Source: Gemmatimonadota bacterium | GTDB taxonomy: Bacteria; Latescibacterota; UBA2968; GCA-2709665 | Length of the DNA stretch: 64,000 nucleotides | Assembly: GCA_028873695.1 (NCBI GenBank) | Contig: JAPPNU010000062.1 | Location: 25,508-89,507, forward strand | Direction: 5' to 3' | Shown here: positions 17,979 to 26,803 of the stretch, in pieces | Layout of the letters: each line of letters opens with the position of its first letter | How positions within the stretch are numbered: position 1 is the first letter of the stretch | Notes under the pieces: generated by a model | What the model saw: only the letters and a program-made list of their open reading frames with translations | Databases searched by the model: none | Told to the model about the DNA's origin: nothing | Made by a program: the position numbers and the translations under genes

Positions 17979-19295
17979 TCAGTTGCCGCGTTTCAATCCT
18001 TCCAGCAGTTCGAGCGTCGCTGATTTGATCATCCGTTCGCAGGCCGACGTAATCATTAACGTTCCATAATATCGGAATGCGTGGTCGACTTCGTATCCCC
18101 CTTCGGGAAAAGCCTTCGCCGTTGGGACGTATCCGATGCATCCATTGCTGTACGCGAGGGTGAACGTCTTCTTGAATGGCGACGTCCGGTCCATTTCCAG
18201 TTGATAATCCACAAACATCTCGCCCGGGTACGCCACCATCGCCGCCTCTCCGATTCTCATCGCCTGGATCTCGAACGCTTGGGGCCGGGGCCGGCCGCTT
18301 CGCGCCGCACGCAGATAATCTTCAGCCCATTCGATCTGTCCTCGGTACTGGCGGATCAGATAGTCGGTTGCGTCGGGGTCCCGCTCCGCTTCCCGCACCC
18401 GGGTCTTCTGATCTTCCAGGGCGCGTTCCGCCTCATCCACGGATGGGATTCTCGTGGGAAGGTAAACCACCTGGCGCGCCAACCCCAGGACGTTCGATTG
18501 CAACGGCTCCGCGTGACGGGCGGCGTTCACGGCAGCGCCTCCCAGCAGTTCTCCCAGCCGAACGGTTGTCTGCAAGGCGCCGTCCATCGGCGTGCAGTTG
18601 ACGTCGCCGCAACAGCCCTGCGCGAACATCGGCACCGCGCCGTCGAGTTCGCGCCGGATCGCCCTTGCCGCGTATCCGGGAAATTCCGCGCTGAACGCCA
18701 GGCCCCGAAGGTTGACGGGATGGGCCGCCGTCATATACAGAAGCCCGAGCATGGGTCCGGAACGGGCGTCGATGCGAAGCACGTCCACCCAGGGGGCTTC
18801 GGCGCCCCCGGGGTTATGGCCGATCGTCATCCGTCCGTTGCGGCGGGCGCGACGGTTATGGGCGATCCTCACGGGAGCCCGTCCGATCCTGAGCAAGACG
18901 GGTTCCAGCCGGTCCGCCGCCATCCGGACCGCGCCCGCGACCTGCCGGCACAGAACGTCTTCGTACGCGACGTCCCGCGATCCCATGCTGCGAAACGACA
19001 TCACCGTCGGACCGGAATGAGAGTGCGATCCGTTCAGCAACAGACCCTGGCCCGGGACGCCCGCAACGCGTTCGACCAGATCCCGTAACCGCTGAACCAC
19101 GTCGGGCGCGAAAGAGATGAGATCCGACGTAACGATTGCAAGCCGCGTCCGACCGTCGTCCAATACCAGCGCGCGGGCGAACAGATCGTCGTAAACCGTA
19201 TCGGCCGGCCCCTTCCGGTTTCCGAACCCACAGAGGGAAATGCCGATTGGCGGGGTAATATTGACCTCGGCAACGCCGGCCTTCAGTTCAACCAT
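17979..19295 (-). CDS. Neutral/alkaline ceramidase-like protein
   Basis: A 438-residue protein of the neutral/alkaline non-lysosomal ceramidase N-terminal family. Landmarks are GVAEVNITPPIGISLCGFG, the metal-site segment NGSHSHSGP near residue 90, AAHPVNLRG around 200, AQGCCGDVN near 225, and AYSNGCIGYVPT near 390. True ceramidases hydrolyse N-acyl sphingosine, but short environmental homologues like this, lacking the C-terminal domain and a visible signal peptide, are often of unknown amidase specificity. ATG 19295 has GGGAG about 9 nt upstream. Confidence 0.78.
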   Translation of the reverse strand: MVELKAGVAEVNITPPIGISLCGFGNRKGPADTVYDDLFARALVLDDGRTRLAIVTSDLISFAPDVVQRLRDLVERVAGVPGQGLLLNGSHSHSGPTVMSFRSMGSRDVAYEDVLCRQVAGAVRMAADRLEPVLLRIGRAPVRIAHNRRARRNGRMTIGHNPGGAEAPWVDVLRIDARSGPMLGLLYMTAAHPVNLRGLAFSAEFPGYAARAIRRELDGAVPMFAQGCCGDVNCTPMDGALQTTVRLGELLGGAAVNAARHAEPLQSNVLGLARQVVYLPTRIPSVDEAERALEDQKTRVREAERDPDATDYLIRQYRGQIEWAEDYLRAARSGRPRPQAFEIQAMRIGEAAMVAYPGEMFVDYQLEMDRTSPFKKTFTLAYSNGCIGYVPTAKAFPEGGYEVDHAFRYYGTLMITSACERMIKSATLELLEGLKRGN

Positions 19296-19440
19296 AGCCG
19301 AAATCTCCCAACCCGCTCCTGCAGACCGTTTATTCGGGACAGAATACCAGCCTCAATTCCTCAAAACCCCAACGCTGGCGCCGCGAAGAAACTTTCCGAT
19401 ACGGGCCAAACTGGTCGTCAGGAAGGACATTTTTTCCGTT

Positions 19441-19540
19441 CACGTCCAATGGCCTGGCGTATCCTGGTAATCAGCAGCTCAATCGCCTTTATCAACTTGC
19501 ATATATTCGATTTAACGTCCACGAAAACATACGAATCATG
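19441..19540 (+). repeat. Family B intergenic repeat, copy 2
   Basis: Reverse-oriented copy of the 100-bp family B element (others at 12817-12920 and 32002-32106). It begins CACGTCCA, includes ATCCTGGTAATCAG and ATTCGATTTAACGTCCA, and ends ACATACGAATC just beside the stop of the epimerase gene at 19542. Unlike the other two copies it does not precede a gene in the same sense. Confidence 0.75.
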
Positions 19541-19541
19541 G

Positions 19542-20570
19542 TCAGAACTGCCCGTTCCGGGATTCGTACTTGGTGGGCTTGCCCAGCGTCGGACCGTCAT
19601 TCATCACCCAGGCGGCCACCCACTCCATCATCTCCGCGGACGAGACCCGGGGCAGTCCCAGGAGTCCGAACAGCGCGCTCGCATTGCCCAGCAGGGCCGT
19701 ATGGCTTTCTTCACCGTCAAATACAGGTGTTCGCCCCATCAGCACACCCAGCTTCAACGCGACGTCGCGAATCTCCAGCTGTTCGGACCCTGTCATGTTG
19801 AGAACCCGCGCGGGGCTCTCACAGAGCGGAAAGCACCGCGCAAGATAGGCGTTTGCGTCTCCCTGCCAGATCTGGTTTACGTACCCCATGCTCAGATCGA
19901 TCGGCTGTCCCGTCCAGACCCTCTCCGCGATATCCAGAAAAACGCCGTAGCGCAACTCCGTTGCGTAGAACAACCGGACGATTGCGAGCGGAGTACCGTT
20001 CCGTTCCGAGTAGAAGGCCGCCAGCCGCTCGCCGCCAAGACGGGACTGCGCGTATTCACCTACCGGGCCCAGAGGCGACGACTCCACCGAACCGCCGGAA
20101 TCCGGTGCAACGAACCGGTAGACGTTTCCCGAAGAAACGTAGACGATTCGCGAATCCGGGAACCGCTGCATCACCTTGCCGGGAAGCAGCGCGTTCATTG
20201 CCCATGTCAGCGGCTCGTTTCCGGTTGAGCCGAACTTGTGCCCGGCGAGCAGGATGATGTGGCCGGCCTCGGGCAGGGCGCGGAGCGAATCGTCGTCGAT
20301 CAGGTCGCACCGTACCGTCCGTACCCCCCTCGCTTCCAGGTATTCCCGATCACCCGGACTGGAAAACCGCGAGACCCCGATAACGCCGGCGCCTGAACGC
20401 ACCAGAAGTTCGCCCAGCGTCAACCCCATTTTGCCCGCGATGCCGAGAATCATTACCTCGCCGTCGATTCCGGATACCGCGTCCCTCACCTCGGGAACCG
20501 GTTCGGTCATGCGATCGACGAGCGCGGCCTCGGTCTCGATTGGATCTATGGTTAACTTCGACGTCTTCAT
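19542..20570 (-). CDS. NAD(P)-dependent epimerase/dehydratase (extended SDR)
   Basis: A 342-residue extended short-chain dehydrogenase. The nucleotide-binding strand reads VMILGIAGKMGLTLGELL, a variant of GxxGxxG. IVYVSSGNVYRF matches the conserved VSS element, and YAQSRLGGE gives a YxxxR in place of the canonical catalytic YxxxK. It likely oxidises or epimerises a sugar or NDP-sugar, but the missing Lys makes activity uncertain. ATG 20570 is preceded by GAGGGAG with 6 nt spacing; over 100 additional upstream codons in frame are not coding-like. The AT-rich leader carries a perfect inverted repeat. Confidence 0.75.
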   Translation of the reverse strand: MKTSKLTIDPIETEAALVDRMTEPVPEVRDAVSGIDGEVMILGIAGKMGLTLGELLVRSGAGVIGVSRFSSPGDREYLEARGVRTVRCDLIDDDSLRALPEAGHIILLAGHKFGSTGNEPLTWAMNALLPGKVMQRFPDSRIVYVSSGNVYRFVAPDSGGSVESSPLGPVGEYAQSRLGGERLAAFYSERNGTPLAIVRLFYATELRYGVFLDIAERVWTGQPIDLSMGYVNQIWQGDANAYLARCFPLCESPARVLNMTGSEQLEIRDVALKLGVLMGRTPVFDGEESHTALLGNASALFGLLGLPRVSSAEMMEWVAAWVMNDGPTLGKPTKYESRNGQF

Positions 20571-20668
20571 CGCCGCTCCCTCGAAGAAACAGCTTCCAAA
20601 AGCAGACCCCGCGCGCGCCCCGTACACCGGGTACGAAGTCCCATGCTTCCGCAACCGGAATTCCATTA

Positions 20669-20691
20669 GTGTATATTTTAGAAATATACAC
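20669..20691. promoter_or_regulatory. Perfect palindrome, possible operator
   Basis: GTGTATATTT (20669-20678) and AAATATACAC (20682-20691) form a perfect 10-bp inverted repeat with a 3-bp spacer. It contains TATATT on both strands and lies in an AT-rich leader about 100 bp upstream of the epimerase start. Repressor binding over a -10 box is a natural reading, but no regulator gene is adjacent. Confidence 0.45.
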
Positions 20692-20826
20692 ACAGTTATT
20701 AAAAGCACTAAATTCACGTACAGTGGACAACAATATAGAATGTAAGTTCTTCTCAGACAACCGAAAATTCGAGTGCATACGCCCCGGCACCCAAAGGAGT
20801 TGACTTTACTGCCGGGGAAACCTAGG

Positions 20827-20938
20827 TTTAGCAGCCCGTTGATAATGTCGCTCCGCAGAGGAGGGAGCGCAACGCGGTATTTCGACCGCAAGGGCCGGCC
20901 GTCGCCCGGATGGACGCTTTCAACGGGCCGTCAGGGCA
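20827..20938. repeat. Family E palindromic repeat, copy 1
   Basis: About 112 bp with inverted ends (CAGCCCGTTGA near the left, TCAACGGGCCG near the right). Its two outer parts recur at 59746-59820 in the same order: a GTTGA-AA-GTCGCTC block, then GCCCGGATGGAC. The central 30 bp are absent from the second copy. Both copies lie 50-100 bp upstream of a plus-strand gene. It is probably a MITE-like or REP-like element. Confidence 0.65.
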
Positions 20939-21030
20939 CCCGCTTCAGTCAGGGGCCCTGACCGGACCAACCTGCTTCCGGCCCCGCACGAATACAGGAT
21001 CGCTCTTTCCCGCAGGAATCGTCTTTGTCC

Positions 21031-22794
21031 ATGAGTTTTCCCGGTCAACTCTACAGCATACTGAAGGGCAAACGGCTGCTGATCGCCCTCACTGTCGCCT
21101 GCGGGCTCCTCTTTGCCGCCGCGAACCTCCTGCCGCCGTTACTGATCAGGGAACTCATCCGCTGGTTGACGGAAGGCGCAAGCGGCGCCGATCTGTATCG
21201 GATCAGTCTGCTTCTGATTGGGGTCTATCTCTTTCGGGGCGCAACCAGATACGGCTACGGTTACTTTTCCCATATTGCCGCCTATCGCGTGATGCACGAC
21301 CTGATGGTACGGATCTATCGACACCTGCAGAGCCTTCCCCATCGCTTTTTCAACACGCAGCGGACCGGCAACCTCATTTCCCGTTCAATCAACGACGTTG
21401 AAGCCCTGGAGGATTTCGTCGCTCACGGCATTCCGGAGACGGCACTGGCCGCGATCATACCCGTATCGATGATTGTCGTGCTGTTCACGCTGAATCCCGA
21501 ACTCGCGCTCATCACGCTGATCCCCATTCCGCTGACAACTCTGCTGATCTACCGTTACGTTTCAAAGGTCCGCGCCCTCTGGAGCGCCGTGCGCGCGCAT
21601 CTGGCCGACCTCATCGCCCTGGTTCAGGACAGCTTCTCCGGCATCCCGGTAATCAAGTCCTTCGCGCAGGAAACACGGCGCGTCCGCCTGATCGAAGCCC
21701 GGAGCCGGAAGTTTCGAGACAGCAGCGTAACCGCCAATCGCATATCCCTTCTGCCCGCCGGAATCATTGAAGCCGCGGGCGGCATCGGCATTGTCCTGGT
21801 GATCTGGAGCGGCGGCAACATGGCGCTGGAAGGCGTCATTTCGGTAGCGGACCTCTTTGTTTTCATCGTCTATATGGGCCACATCTACCAGCCATTCCTC
21901 CAACTCGCCTCGTTCAACGACATCCTTCAGAAAGCCGTGGCCAGTACAGACCGCGTCTTCCAACTCCTGGCCGTCGAGTCGGACGTCGATGATGCCCCCG
22001 ACGCCGTTGCGCCGAAAGCCCTGGACCGGGACATCAGGTTCCGGAACGTCACGTTCGGTTACGACCCGGAAAATCCCGTACTCAATGGGGTCGAATTCGA
22101 CGTCGAGGCCGGCGAAATCGTCGCCCTCGTCGGTCCTACCGGCGCCGGCAAATCGACCGTTGCGAGTCTGATACCACGCTTCTACGACCCTCAGCGCGGC
22201 GGCGTCTTCGTGGGCGGGCACAACGTCCGCACCCTGCGGCTGGCCCACCTGCGCTCGCAGATCGCAACCGTATTCCAGGATGTCTTCCTGTTTCACGCAA
22301 CCGTACGCGAGAACCTGCTCGTCGGCCGTCCCGAGGCGACCGACCGGGAGGTCCGGGAAGCGGCCCGGACGGCCAATGCGGAGGCCTTCATCCTGGATCT
22401 GCCCGAAGGCTACGACACGCTTGTCGGGGAACGGGGCATCCGGCTATCGGGCGGCCAGAAGCAGCGCCTTTCCATCGCACGCGCGGTGTTGAAAGACGCC
22501 CCGATCCTGATCCTGGATGAAGCCACGTCCTCCGTGGACGCCGAGACCGAAATCCTCATCCAGGAGGCAATTGCGCGCCTGACGCGCCACCGTACGACGA
22601 TTGTGATCGCGCACCGGCTGTCCACCGTGCGAAATGCCGACAAGATTCTCGTCTGCAATGACGGACGTATCGTCGAATCCGGCGCCCACGAGGAATTGAT
22701 GGTTGAGGATGGTCTCTACGCCCGCATGGTGCGTACGCAGGAGATATCGCGCGGCTGGCGTATTCCCCAGGCCCGGGAAAACGCCGCCGACTAA
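21031..22794 (+). CDS. ABC exporter, fused membrane and ATPase domains (MsbA/MdlB-like)
   Basis: A 587-residue half-transporter. The first 310 residues hold six transmembrane helices and coupling-helix sequence. The ATPase follows with Walker A GPTGAGKST near residue 368, Q-loop VFQDVFLF, signature LSGGQKQRLSIARA, Walker B ILILDEATSSVD and the switch His in VIAHRLSTV. A homodimer would export lipids or drugs; the substrate is not deducible. A TTG six bases upstream (21025) has better spacing from AGGA (21013-21016), so the true start may be there. It stands alone, with a hairpin immediately after its stop. Confidence 0.88.
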   Translation: MSFPGQLYSILKGKRLLIALTVACGLLFAAANLLPPLLIRELIRWLTEGASGADLYRISLLLIGVYLFRGATRYGYGYFSHIAAYRVMHDLMVRIYRHLQSLPHRFFNTQRTGNLISRSINDVEALEDFVAHGIPETALAAIIPVSMIVVLFTLNPELALITLIPIPLTTLLIYRYVSKVRALWSAVRAHLADLIALVQDSFSGIPVIKSFAQETRRVRLIEARSRKFRDSSVTANRISLLPAGIIEAAGGIGIVLVIWSGGNMALEGVISVADLFVFIVYMGHIYQPFLQLASFNDILQKAVASTDRVFQLLAVESDVDDAPDAVAPKALDRDIRFRNVTFGYDPENPVLNGVEFDVEAGEIVALVGPTGAGKSTVASLIPRFYDPQRGGVFVGGHNVRTLRLAHLRSQIATVFQDVFLFHATVRENLLVGRPEATDREVREAARTANAEAFILDLPEGYDTLVGERGIRLSGGQKQRLSIARAVLKDAPILILDEATSSVDAETEILIQEAIARLTRHRTTIVIAHRLSTVRNADKILVCNDGRIVESGAHEELMVEDGLYARMVRTQEISRGWRIPQARENAAD

Positions 22795-22799
22795 GAAAA

Positions 22800-22826
22800 G
22801 CGGGGCAATCCGTCGGATCGCCCCGC
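22800..22826 (+). terminator. Terminator-like hairpin after the ABC exporter gene
   Basis: A 13-bp stem with one A-C mismatch (22800-22812 with 22814-22826) begins six bases after the stop. There is no T run downstream, so it may be a Rho-dependent end or an mRNA-stabilising hairpin between convergent genes. Confidence 0.5.
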
Positions 22827-22877
22827 AGCATTACGCGCGTCATCTTGCGGCGGTCGCCGCTGCCCGCTCGTCCGTGC

Positions 22878-23876
22878 TCATTTCTCCCACACCGTCACGT
22901 CGACGTATGCCGTTCCGGCTCTGTCTCTGGCGACGCGACGCGCGTACGTGACGGACGGGCGGAATCCGGCCTGCGACAGCGCCGCTTCCTTCGGTCCGAA
23001 TCCCGCGTCGCAATAGGCCAGGTACCTCTCCGCCTCCGGAAGCGCCAGCGCGCCGAGTAAGTCATGCGAGCGTTCCCAGAAATGCGGATGGCAATACACG
23101 TCCACAACGCAGCTTTCCGGCCAAAGACCGTCGAGCGACCACATCGCCAGGCCCGTCACCGCCGTGGTCTCCACCTGCCTCAATACCCTCACCCGCTCGA
23201 TTCCGCCTTCCACCCTGCGCGTTGACGCGTCCCGAAGGACCGGCAGGAGCGGGCCCTCCGTGGACTGCCGCCCGAAAATCCGCATGCCGGCGCAACGCGT
23301 CACTCCGGGAAAACCTCCGGTAAACAGGGCCGTCGACGCGGGCCAGTCCCGCCAGTCCAGCGCTGCCGCTTCCGCCGGTCCTCGAGCGAAATAAGTCGCC
23401 TCGAACGCATCCTTTGCAGTCGTATAGTATTCCATATAGCCGCTGCGAGGCTCCACCCCCGTAAATCCATGCGCCCTGTAGATGTGATAGGGATGCGAGT
23501 CGTATCCCGTCCCAAGGTAGAGCGCCCTTCCGCCCCGCCGCCTGAAATGGTCAATCATCACGCGCATCAGTTCAGTCGCCGCCCGCTTCCGCCGGTCCTC
23601 CGGCCTCGTAAACACGTGACCGAATATCCCCACCCCCCGCGTTTCGACCGTGCACATATTGGCAAACGGAGTCCCGCCGCGATGCAGAATGTAGAAGTAC
23701 GCACCGACGCCCGGACGTTCCCGAAGCACCATCGTGTTTCCCCAGCGCCAGGTCTCCCCCTTGTGTTCCAGAAGCGCCTCGATCCGTTCCGCCCAATCCG
23801 GGTCCGGCCCTTTCACGACTCCGGCTTCCACCCGTTCGCCCGATTTCAGTCTGATCGTGTCAATGGGTTCGTACAT
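22878..23876 (-). CDS. GNAT-family N-acetyltransferase
   Basis: A 332-residue protein with an N-terminal GNAT fold: FYILHRGGTPFANMCTVETRGVGIFGHVFTRPE gives beta4 and the acetyl-CoA entry, RRKRAATELMRVMIDHF the pyrophosphate loop and helix, and YLGTGYDSHPYHIYRAHGF the C-terminal part. The remaining 150 residues form a second domain I do not recognise. The acceptor substrate is unknown. ATG 23876 is selected because AGGA lies 5 nt before it; the open frame extends over 150 codons further but this overlaps the SLC13 gene and is not plausible. Confidence 0.7.
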   Translation of the reverse strand: MYEPIDTIRLKSGERVEAGVVKGPDPDWAERIEALLEHKGETWRWGNTMVLRERPGVGAYFYILHRGGTPFANMCTVETRGVGIFGHVFTRPEDRRKRAATELMRVMIDHFRRRGGRALYLGTGYDSHPYHIYRAHGFTGVEPRSGYMEYYTTAKDAFEATYFARGPAEAAALDWRDWPASTALFTGGFPGVTRCAGMRIFGRQSTEGPLLPVLRDASTRRVEGGIERVRVLRQVETTAVTGLAMWSLDGLWPESCVVDVYCHPHFWERSHDLLGALALPEAERYLAYCDAGFGPKEAALSQAGFRPSVTYARRVARDRAGTAYVDVTVWEK

Positions 23877-23947
23877 CGAAATCCTCATTTCCGAAACCGG
23901 ATACCGGAGCCCCCCGGACCGTCCGGTCGCACGTTGCCGCAGGGGAT

Positions 23948-25462
23948 CTATTTCGCCCACCCGGGCAAGCCCGACAGCTGAATTCCCAAAGCCGACCCGC
24001 CCAGAAGATAGATGGCGCCGGCGACGATGGCGACCCCCGCCAGGTTCAATATCAGCCCCACTCGCGCCATATCCGCAATCCGGACGCGATCCGTTCCGAA
24101 CACGATCGCGTTCGGCGGCGTGGCGACGGGCAGCATGAATGCGAATGAACAGGAGAGTGTGGCCGGTATCATCAAGAGAAGGGGATTCACCTGAATAGCG
24201 ACGCCCAACGCCGCCAGAATGGGCAGGAACATCTCGGCCGTGGCGGTGTTCGACGTCAATTCGGTAAGAAATGTAATCATCAGGCAGAGGATGGCCACCA
24301 GAAGCAGGGGATGCACCGCACTGAGCCCCGCCAGGCGATTTCCAAACCACATGGACAAACCCGATTCCATGAACCCGGTCGCCAGGGCGAACCCCCCGCC
24401 GAAGAGCAGTATGATATGCCAGGGCAGTTTGCCCACGGTCTGCCTGTCCAGAATCTTCTCCGCGGAACCGCTGCGCGCCGGGATCAGAAAGAGCAGAAGC
24501 GCCATTCCCATTGCAACGGATCCGTCATTCAGATACGCGCCGTCCGGAAACAACCCCGACCAGCCCGGTATTGCCGCATTGCCGATCCGGATCTCGTTCC
24601 GGAACAGCCAGAGAAACGCGAGCAGAACGAAATCCGCCAGAACCACCGCCTCCTCGTACGAAAGGGGCCCCAGCGCGCTATACTGATCCCGAAGTACGCT
24701 CCGGTCGATGGCGTTCTCCTGCCGGCCGCCCGTGTGAAGGCAACACAAGAGAAACCACGCCAGAACCAGAAACAGCAGGGAAATCGGAAATGCGAACAGG
24801 AACCAGCTTGCGAACGAGATCTCAGGCGCGTCCGGGAAATGAATATTCAGAATCCGTGCAAACGAGAGATTCGGCGGCGTGCCCACAAGCGTCGCCACGC
24901 CGCCGATGGAGGCGCCGTAAGCCACGCCCAGAAACAGACCGGTGGCAAATCCGCCCTGCGCCGCTCCCTCCTCGAGCTTCAACACCACCGCCAGTACGAT
25001 AGGCACCATCATCATCGTGGTGGCCGTATTGGAGATCCACATCGACAGAAACGCGGTCGAAACCATGAAGCCCAGCAGGATGCGGCGCGGGCGAACGCCG
25101 CACCACAGGAGTACGCGCAATGCGATCCGCCGGTGCAGGTTCCAGCGCTGCATCGCCAACGCCACCATGAAGCCGCCGATAAAGAGAAAGATGACGTGGT
25201 TGAAATAGATGGGCGCGACGTTCCGCCCGTCCATAATCCCCAGCAGCGGGAACAGCACGATCGGGAGCAGCGCGGTGGCCGCGAGCGGCGCCGCTTCCGT
25301 CATCCACCAGACGGCCATCAGCAGGGCCACGGCCGCCGTCCGGGTTACGGCCGGCCGGCCCGGCTCCAGATCGAAGAACAGGAGAAGCGCGACGGCCAGA
25401 ACGGGTCCGGCGAACAGACCGATTCTCTGCGTTTTCGTCACGGATGTTTTCGTTTTGTCCAT
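23948..25462 (-). CDS. SLC13/DASS-family Na+-coupled anion symporter
   Basis: A 504-residue inner-membrane transporter of the divalent anion:Na+ symporter family (dicarboxylates, sulfate or phosphate). The two inverted repeats each carry the SNT substrate/sodium motif: WISNTATTMMMVPI near residue 145 and LTSNTATAEMFLPI near 410. The loop GTPPNLSF and the C-terminal segment MLPVATPPNAIVFG are family hallmarks. Around eleven hydrophobic segments are visible. It lies downstream of no obvious catabolic gene in the same operon; the GNAT gene follows it by 71 bp. Confidence 0.88.
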   Translation of the reverse strand: MDKTKTSVTKTQRIGLFAGPVLAVALLLFFDLEPGRPAVTRTAAVALLMAVWWMTEAAPLAATALLPIVLFPLLGIMDGRNVAPIYFNHVIFLFIGGFMVALAMQRWNLHRRIALRVLLWCGVRPRRILLGFMVSTAFLSMWISNTATTMMMVPIVLAVVLKLEEGAAQGGFATGLFLGVAYGASIGGVATLVGTPPNLSFARILNIHFPDAPEISFASWFLFAFPISLLFLVLAWFLLCCLHTGGRQENAIDRSVLRDQYSALGPLSYEEAVVLADFVLLAFLWLFRNEIRIGNAAIPGWSGLFPDGAYLNDGSVAMGMALLLFLIPARSGSAEKILDRQTVGKLPWHIILLFGGGFALATGFMESGLSMWFGNRLAGLSAVHPLLLVAILCLMITFLTELTSNTATAEMFLPILAALGVAIQVNPLLLMIPATLSCSFAFMLPVATPPNAIVFGTDRVRIADMARVGLILNLAGVAIVAGAIYLLGGSALGIQLSGLPGWAK

Positions 25463-25542
25463 ATCCCGGCCCCCGACGGTCGGCGGTTCGCCGACCGCCT
25501 AATATACCCACGGCCCGATTGCTGAAAAGCGTAAAATGCCCG

Positions 25543-25571
25543 TTGACATCCCGGCGGGCATATCCTACATT
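25543..25571 (+). promoter_or_regulatory. Promoter for the tandem oxidoreductase genes
   Basis: TTGACA (25543-25548) and TACATT (25566-25571) are separated by 17 bp, about 100 bp upstream of the ATG at 25670. The leader that follows contains a remnant of the family A repeat. Confidence 0.6.
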
Positions 25572-25630
25572 GCACTCTGCTCGAAATCTTCCCGGCGCGG
25601 ATCGGTGTTTGCACTTCCCGTTTCGTCCGC

Positions 25631-25652
25631 CGGTAATTCCAAAACAGCTTCT
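25631..25652 (+). repeat. Remnant end of a family A repeat
   Basis: CGGTAATT then AAAACAGCTTCT reproduces the gene-proximal end of the family A element (373-540, 29073-29267, 44236-44403), with a few mismatches. It lies just before the GGAGG Shine-Dalgarno (about 25659) of the oxidoreductase gene, in the same orientation relative to the gene as the full copies. Confidence 0.45.
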
Positions 25653-25669
25653 GGATACGGAGGCTGCGA

Positions 25670-26743
25670 ATGAAGGACGGGAAATTCGGCTTCGGTATCG
25701 TCGGCTGCGGCGTGATCGCGCCCACGCATCGCCTGGCGATCGATGCCTGCGACGAGGCCGAACTGGTGGCGGTCTGCGACACCGACGAAAAGCAGGTCCG
25801 GTCTTTCCTCGCCGGCATGAATGGCGGCGCGGCCGGCGTTCGCACGTATTCAGACTGCAGAGAACTGGTTCAGGACCCCCGGGTGGACGTCGTCAGCGTA
25901 TGTACGCCCTCCGGCCTGCATTGCGAGGGAGTAACCGCGGCCGCGAGCGCCGGCAAGCACGTGATGTGCGAGAAGCCCCTGGAGATCGACGCCGGCCGCA
26001 TGACGGAGATGACGGCTGCATGCCGCGATGCGGGGGTGAAACTCGGCTGCGTCTTCCAGAGCCGCACCAGTCCGGACATGATCAGGGCCCGCCAGGCCAT
26101 TCAGGACGGCCTGCTGGGCCGGATGGTTCTGGCCGACGCCTATCTCAAGGACTACCGCTCCCAGGCCTATTACCGGAGCGCGGGCTGGCGGGGCACATGG
26201 GCGCTGGACGGGGGCGGCGCCCTCATGAACCAGGGCGTGCACGGCGTGGACCTTCTTCTGTGGCTTATGGGCAGTCCGGTCACGTCCGTGTTCGCGCGAG
26301 CCGAACATAAAGTGCGCGACATCGAAGTGGAAGACACGGCCGCGGCCAATCTGCAGTTCGAAAACGGCGCGTACGGCGCGCTCATCGGCACCACTTCCTG
26401 CAACCCCGGAGAGGCCCGCCGCATCGAGTTGCACGGAGACCGCGGCACCATCACGGTCAGCGGCAGTTCGATCACACGCTGGGCGCACACCGTTGAGGAA
26501 GACGGCCGCGCCGGAGACAGCGAACCGCCGAGAGAAATTGAAATTGAAGGCGCGGTGGCCGATCCGAGTGACATCGGCAGTTCGGGCCACGTATTCCTGG
26601 TGGATGATCTTGTCCGTGCAATCCGGGAAGACCGGGACCCGTACGTTACCGGCGAGTCCGCCCGCGGCGCCGTCGACCTCATTCTGGCGATCTACGAATC
26701 CGCCCGCGCGGGCAGGGAAGTCGAGGTGCGGCACGGAGGCTGA
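25670..26743 (+). CDS. Gfo/Idh/MocA family oxidoreductase, tandem copy 1
   Basis: A 357-residue NAD(P)-dependent sugar/polyol dehydrogenase. The Rossmann motif GIVGCGVIAPTH is near the N-terminus, the family's catalytic EKP is in MCEKPLEI near residue 104, and the substrate-domain core GGGALMNQGVHGVDLL is near 185. Members oxidise inositols, glucose-type sugars or sugar acids; the substrate is open. GGAGG lies 7 nt before the ATG. It is clearly a duplicate of the next gene: long blocks such as SAGWRGTW and GGALMNQGVHGVDLLLWL are identical. Confidence 0.9.
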   Translation: MKDGKFGFGIVGCGVIAPTHRLAIDACDEAELVAVCDTDEKQVRSFLAGMNGGAAGVRTYSDCRELVQDPRVDVVSVCTPSGLHCEGVTAAASAGKHVMCEKPLEIDAGRMTEMTAACRDAGVKLGCVFQSRTSPDMIRARQAIQDGLLGRMVLADAYLKDYRSQAYYRSAGWRGTWALDGGGALMNQGVHGVDLLLWLMGSPVTSVFARAEHKVRDIEVEDTAAANLQFENGAYGALIGTTSCNPGEARRIELHGDRGTITVSGSSITRWAHTVEEDGRAGDSEPPREIEIEGAVADPSDIGSSGHVFLVDDLVRAIREDRDPYVTGESARGAVDLILAIYESARAGREVEVRHGG

Positions 26744-26803
26744 CCCCTTGCGGGCACGGCAAGGAATCCCGCACACCAAAACCCAAAAAGGGACGATGCA
26801 AAA

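Noticed and set aside
20571-20891. 107-codon upstream extension of the epimerase gene
   Set aside because: It runs through the AT-rich leader and family E repeat; GAGGGAG precedes ATG 20570.
23877-24350. 158-codon upstream extension of the GNAT gene
   Set aside because: It overlaps the SLC13 gene and is arginine/glycine-rich shadow sequence; AGGA lies just before ATG 23876.
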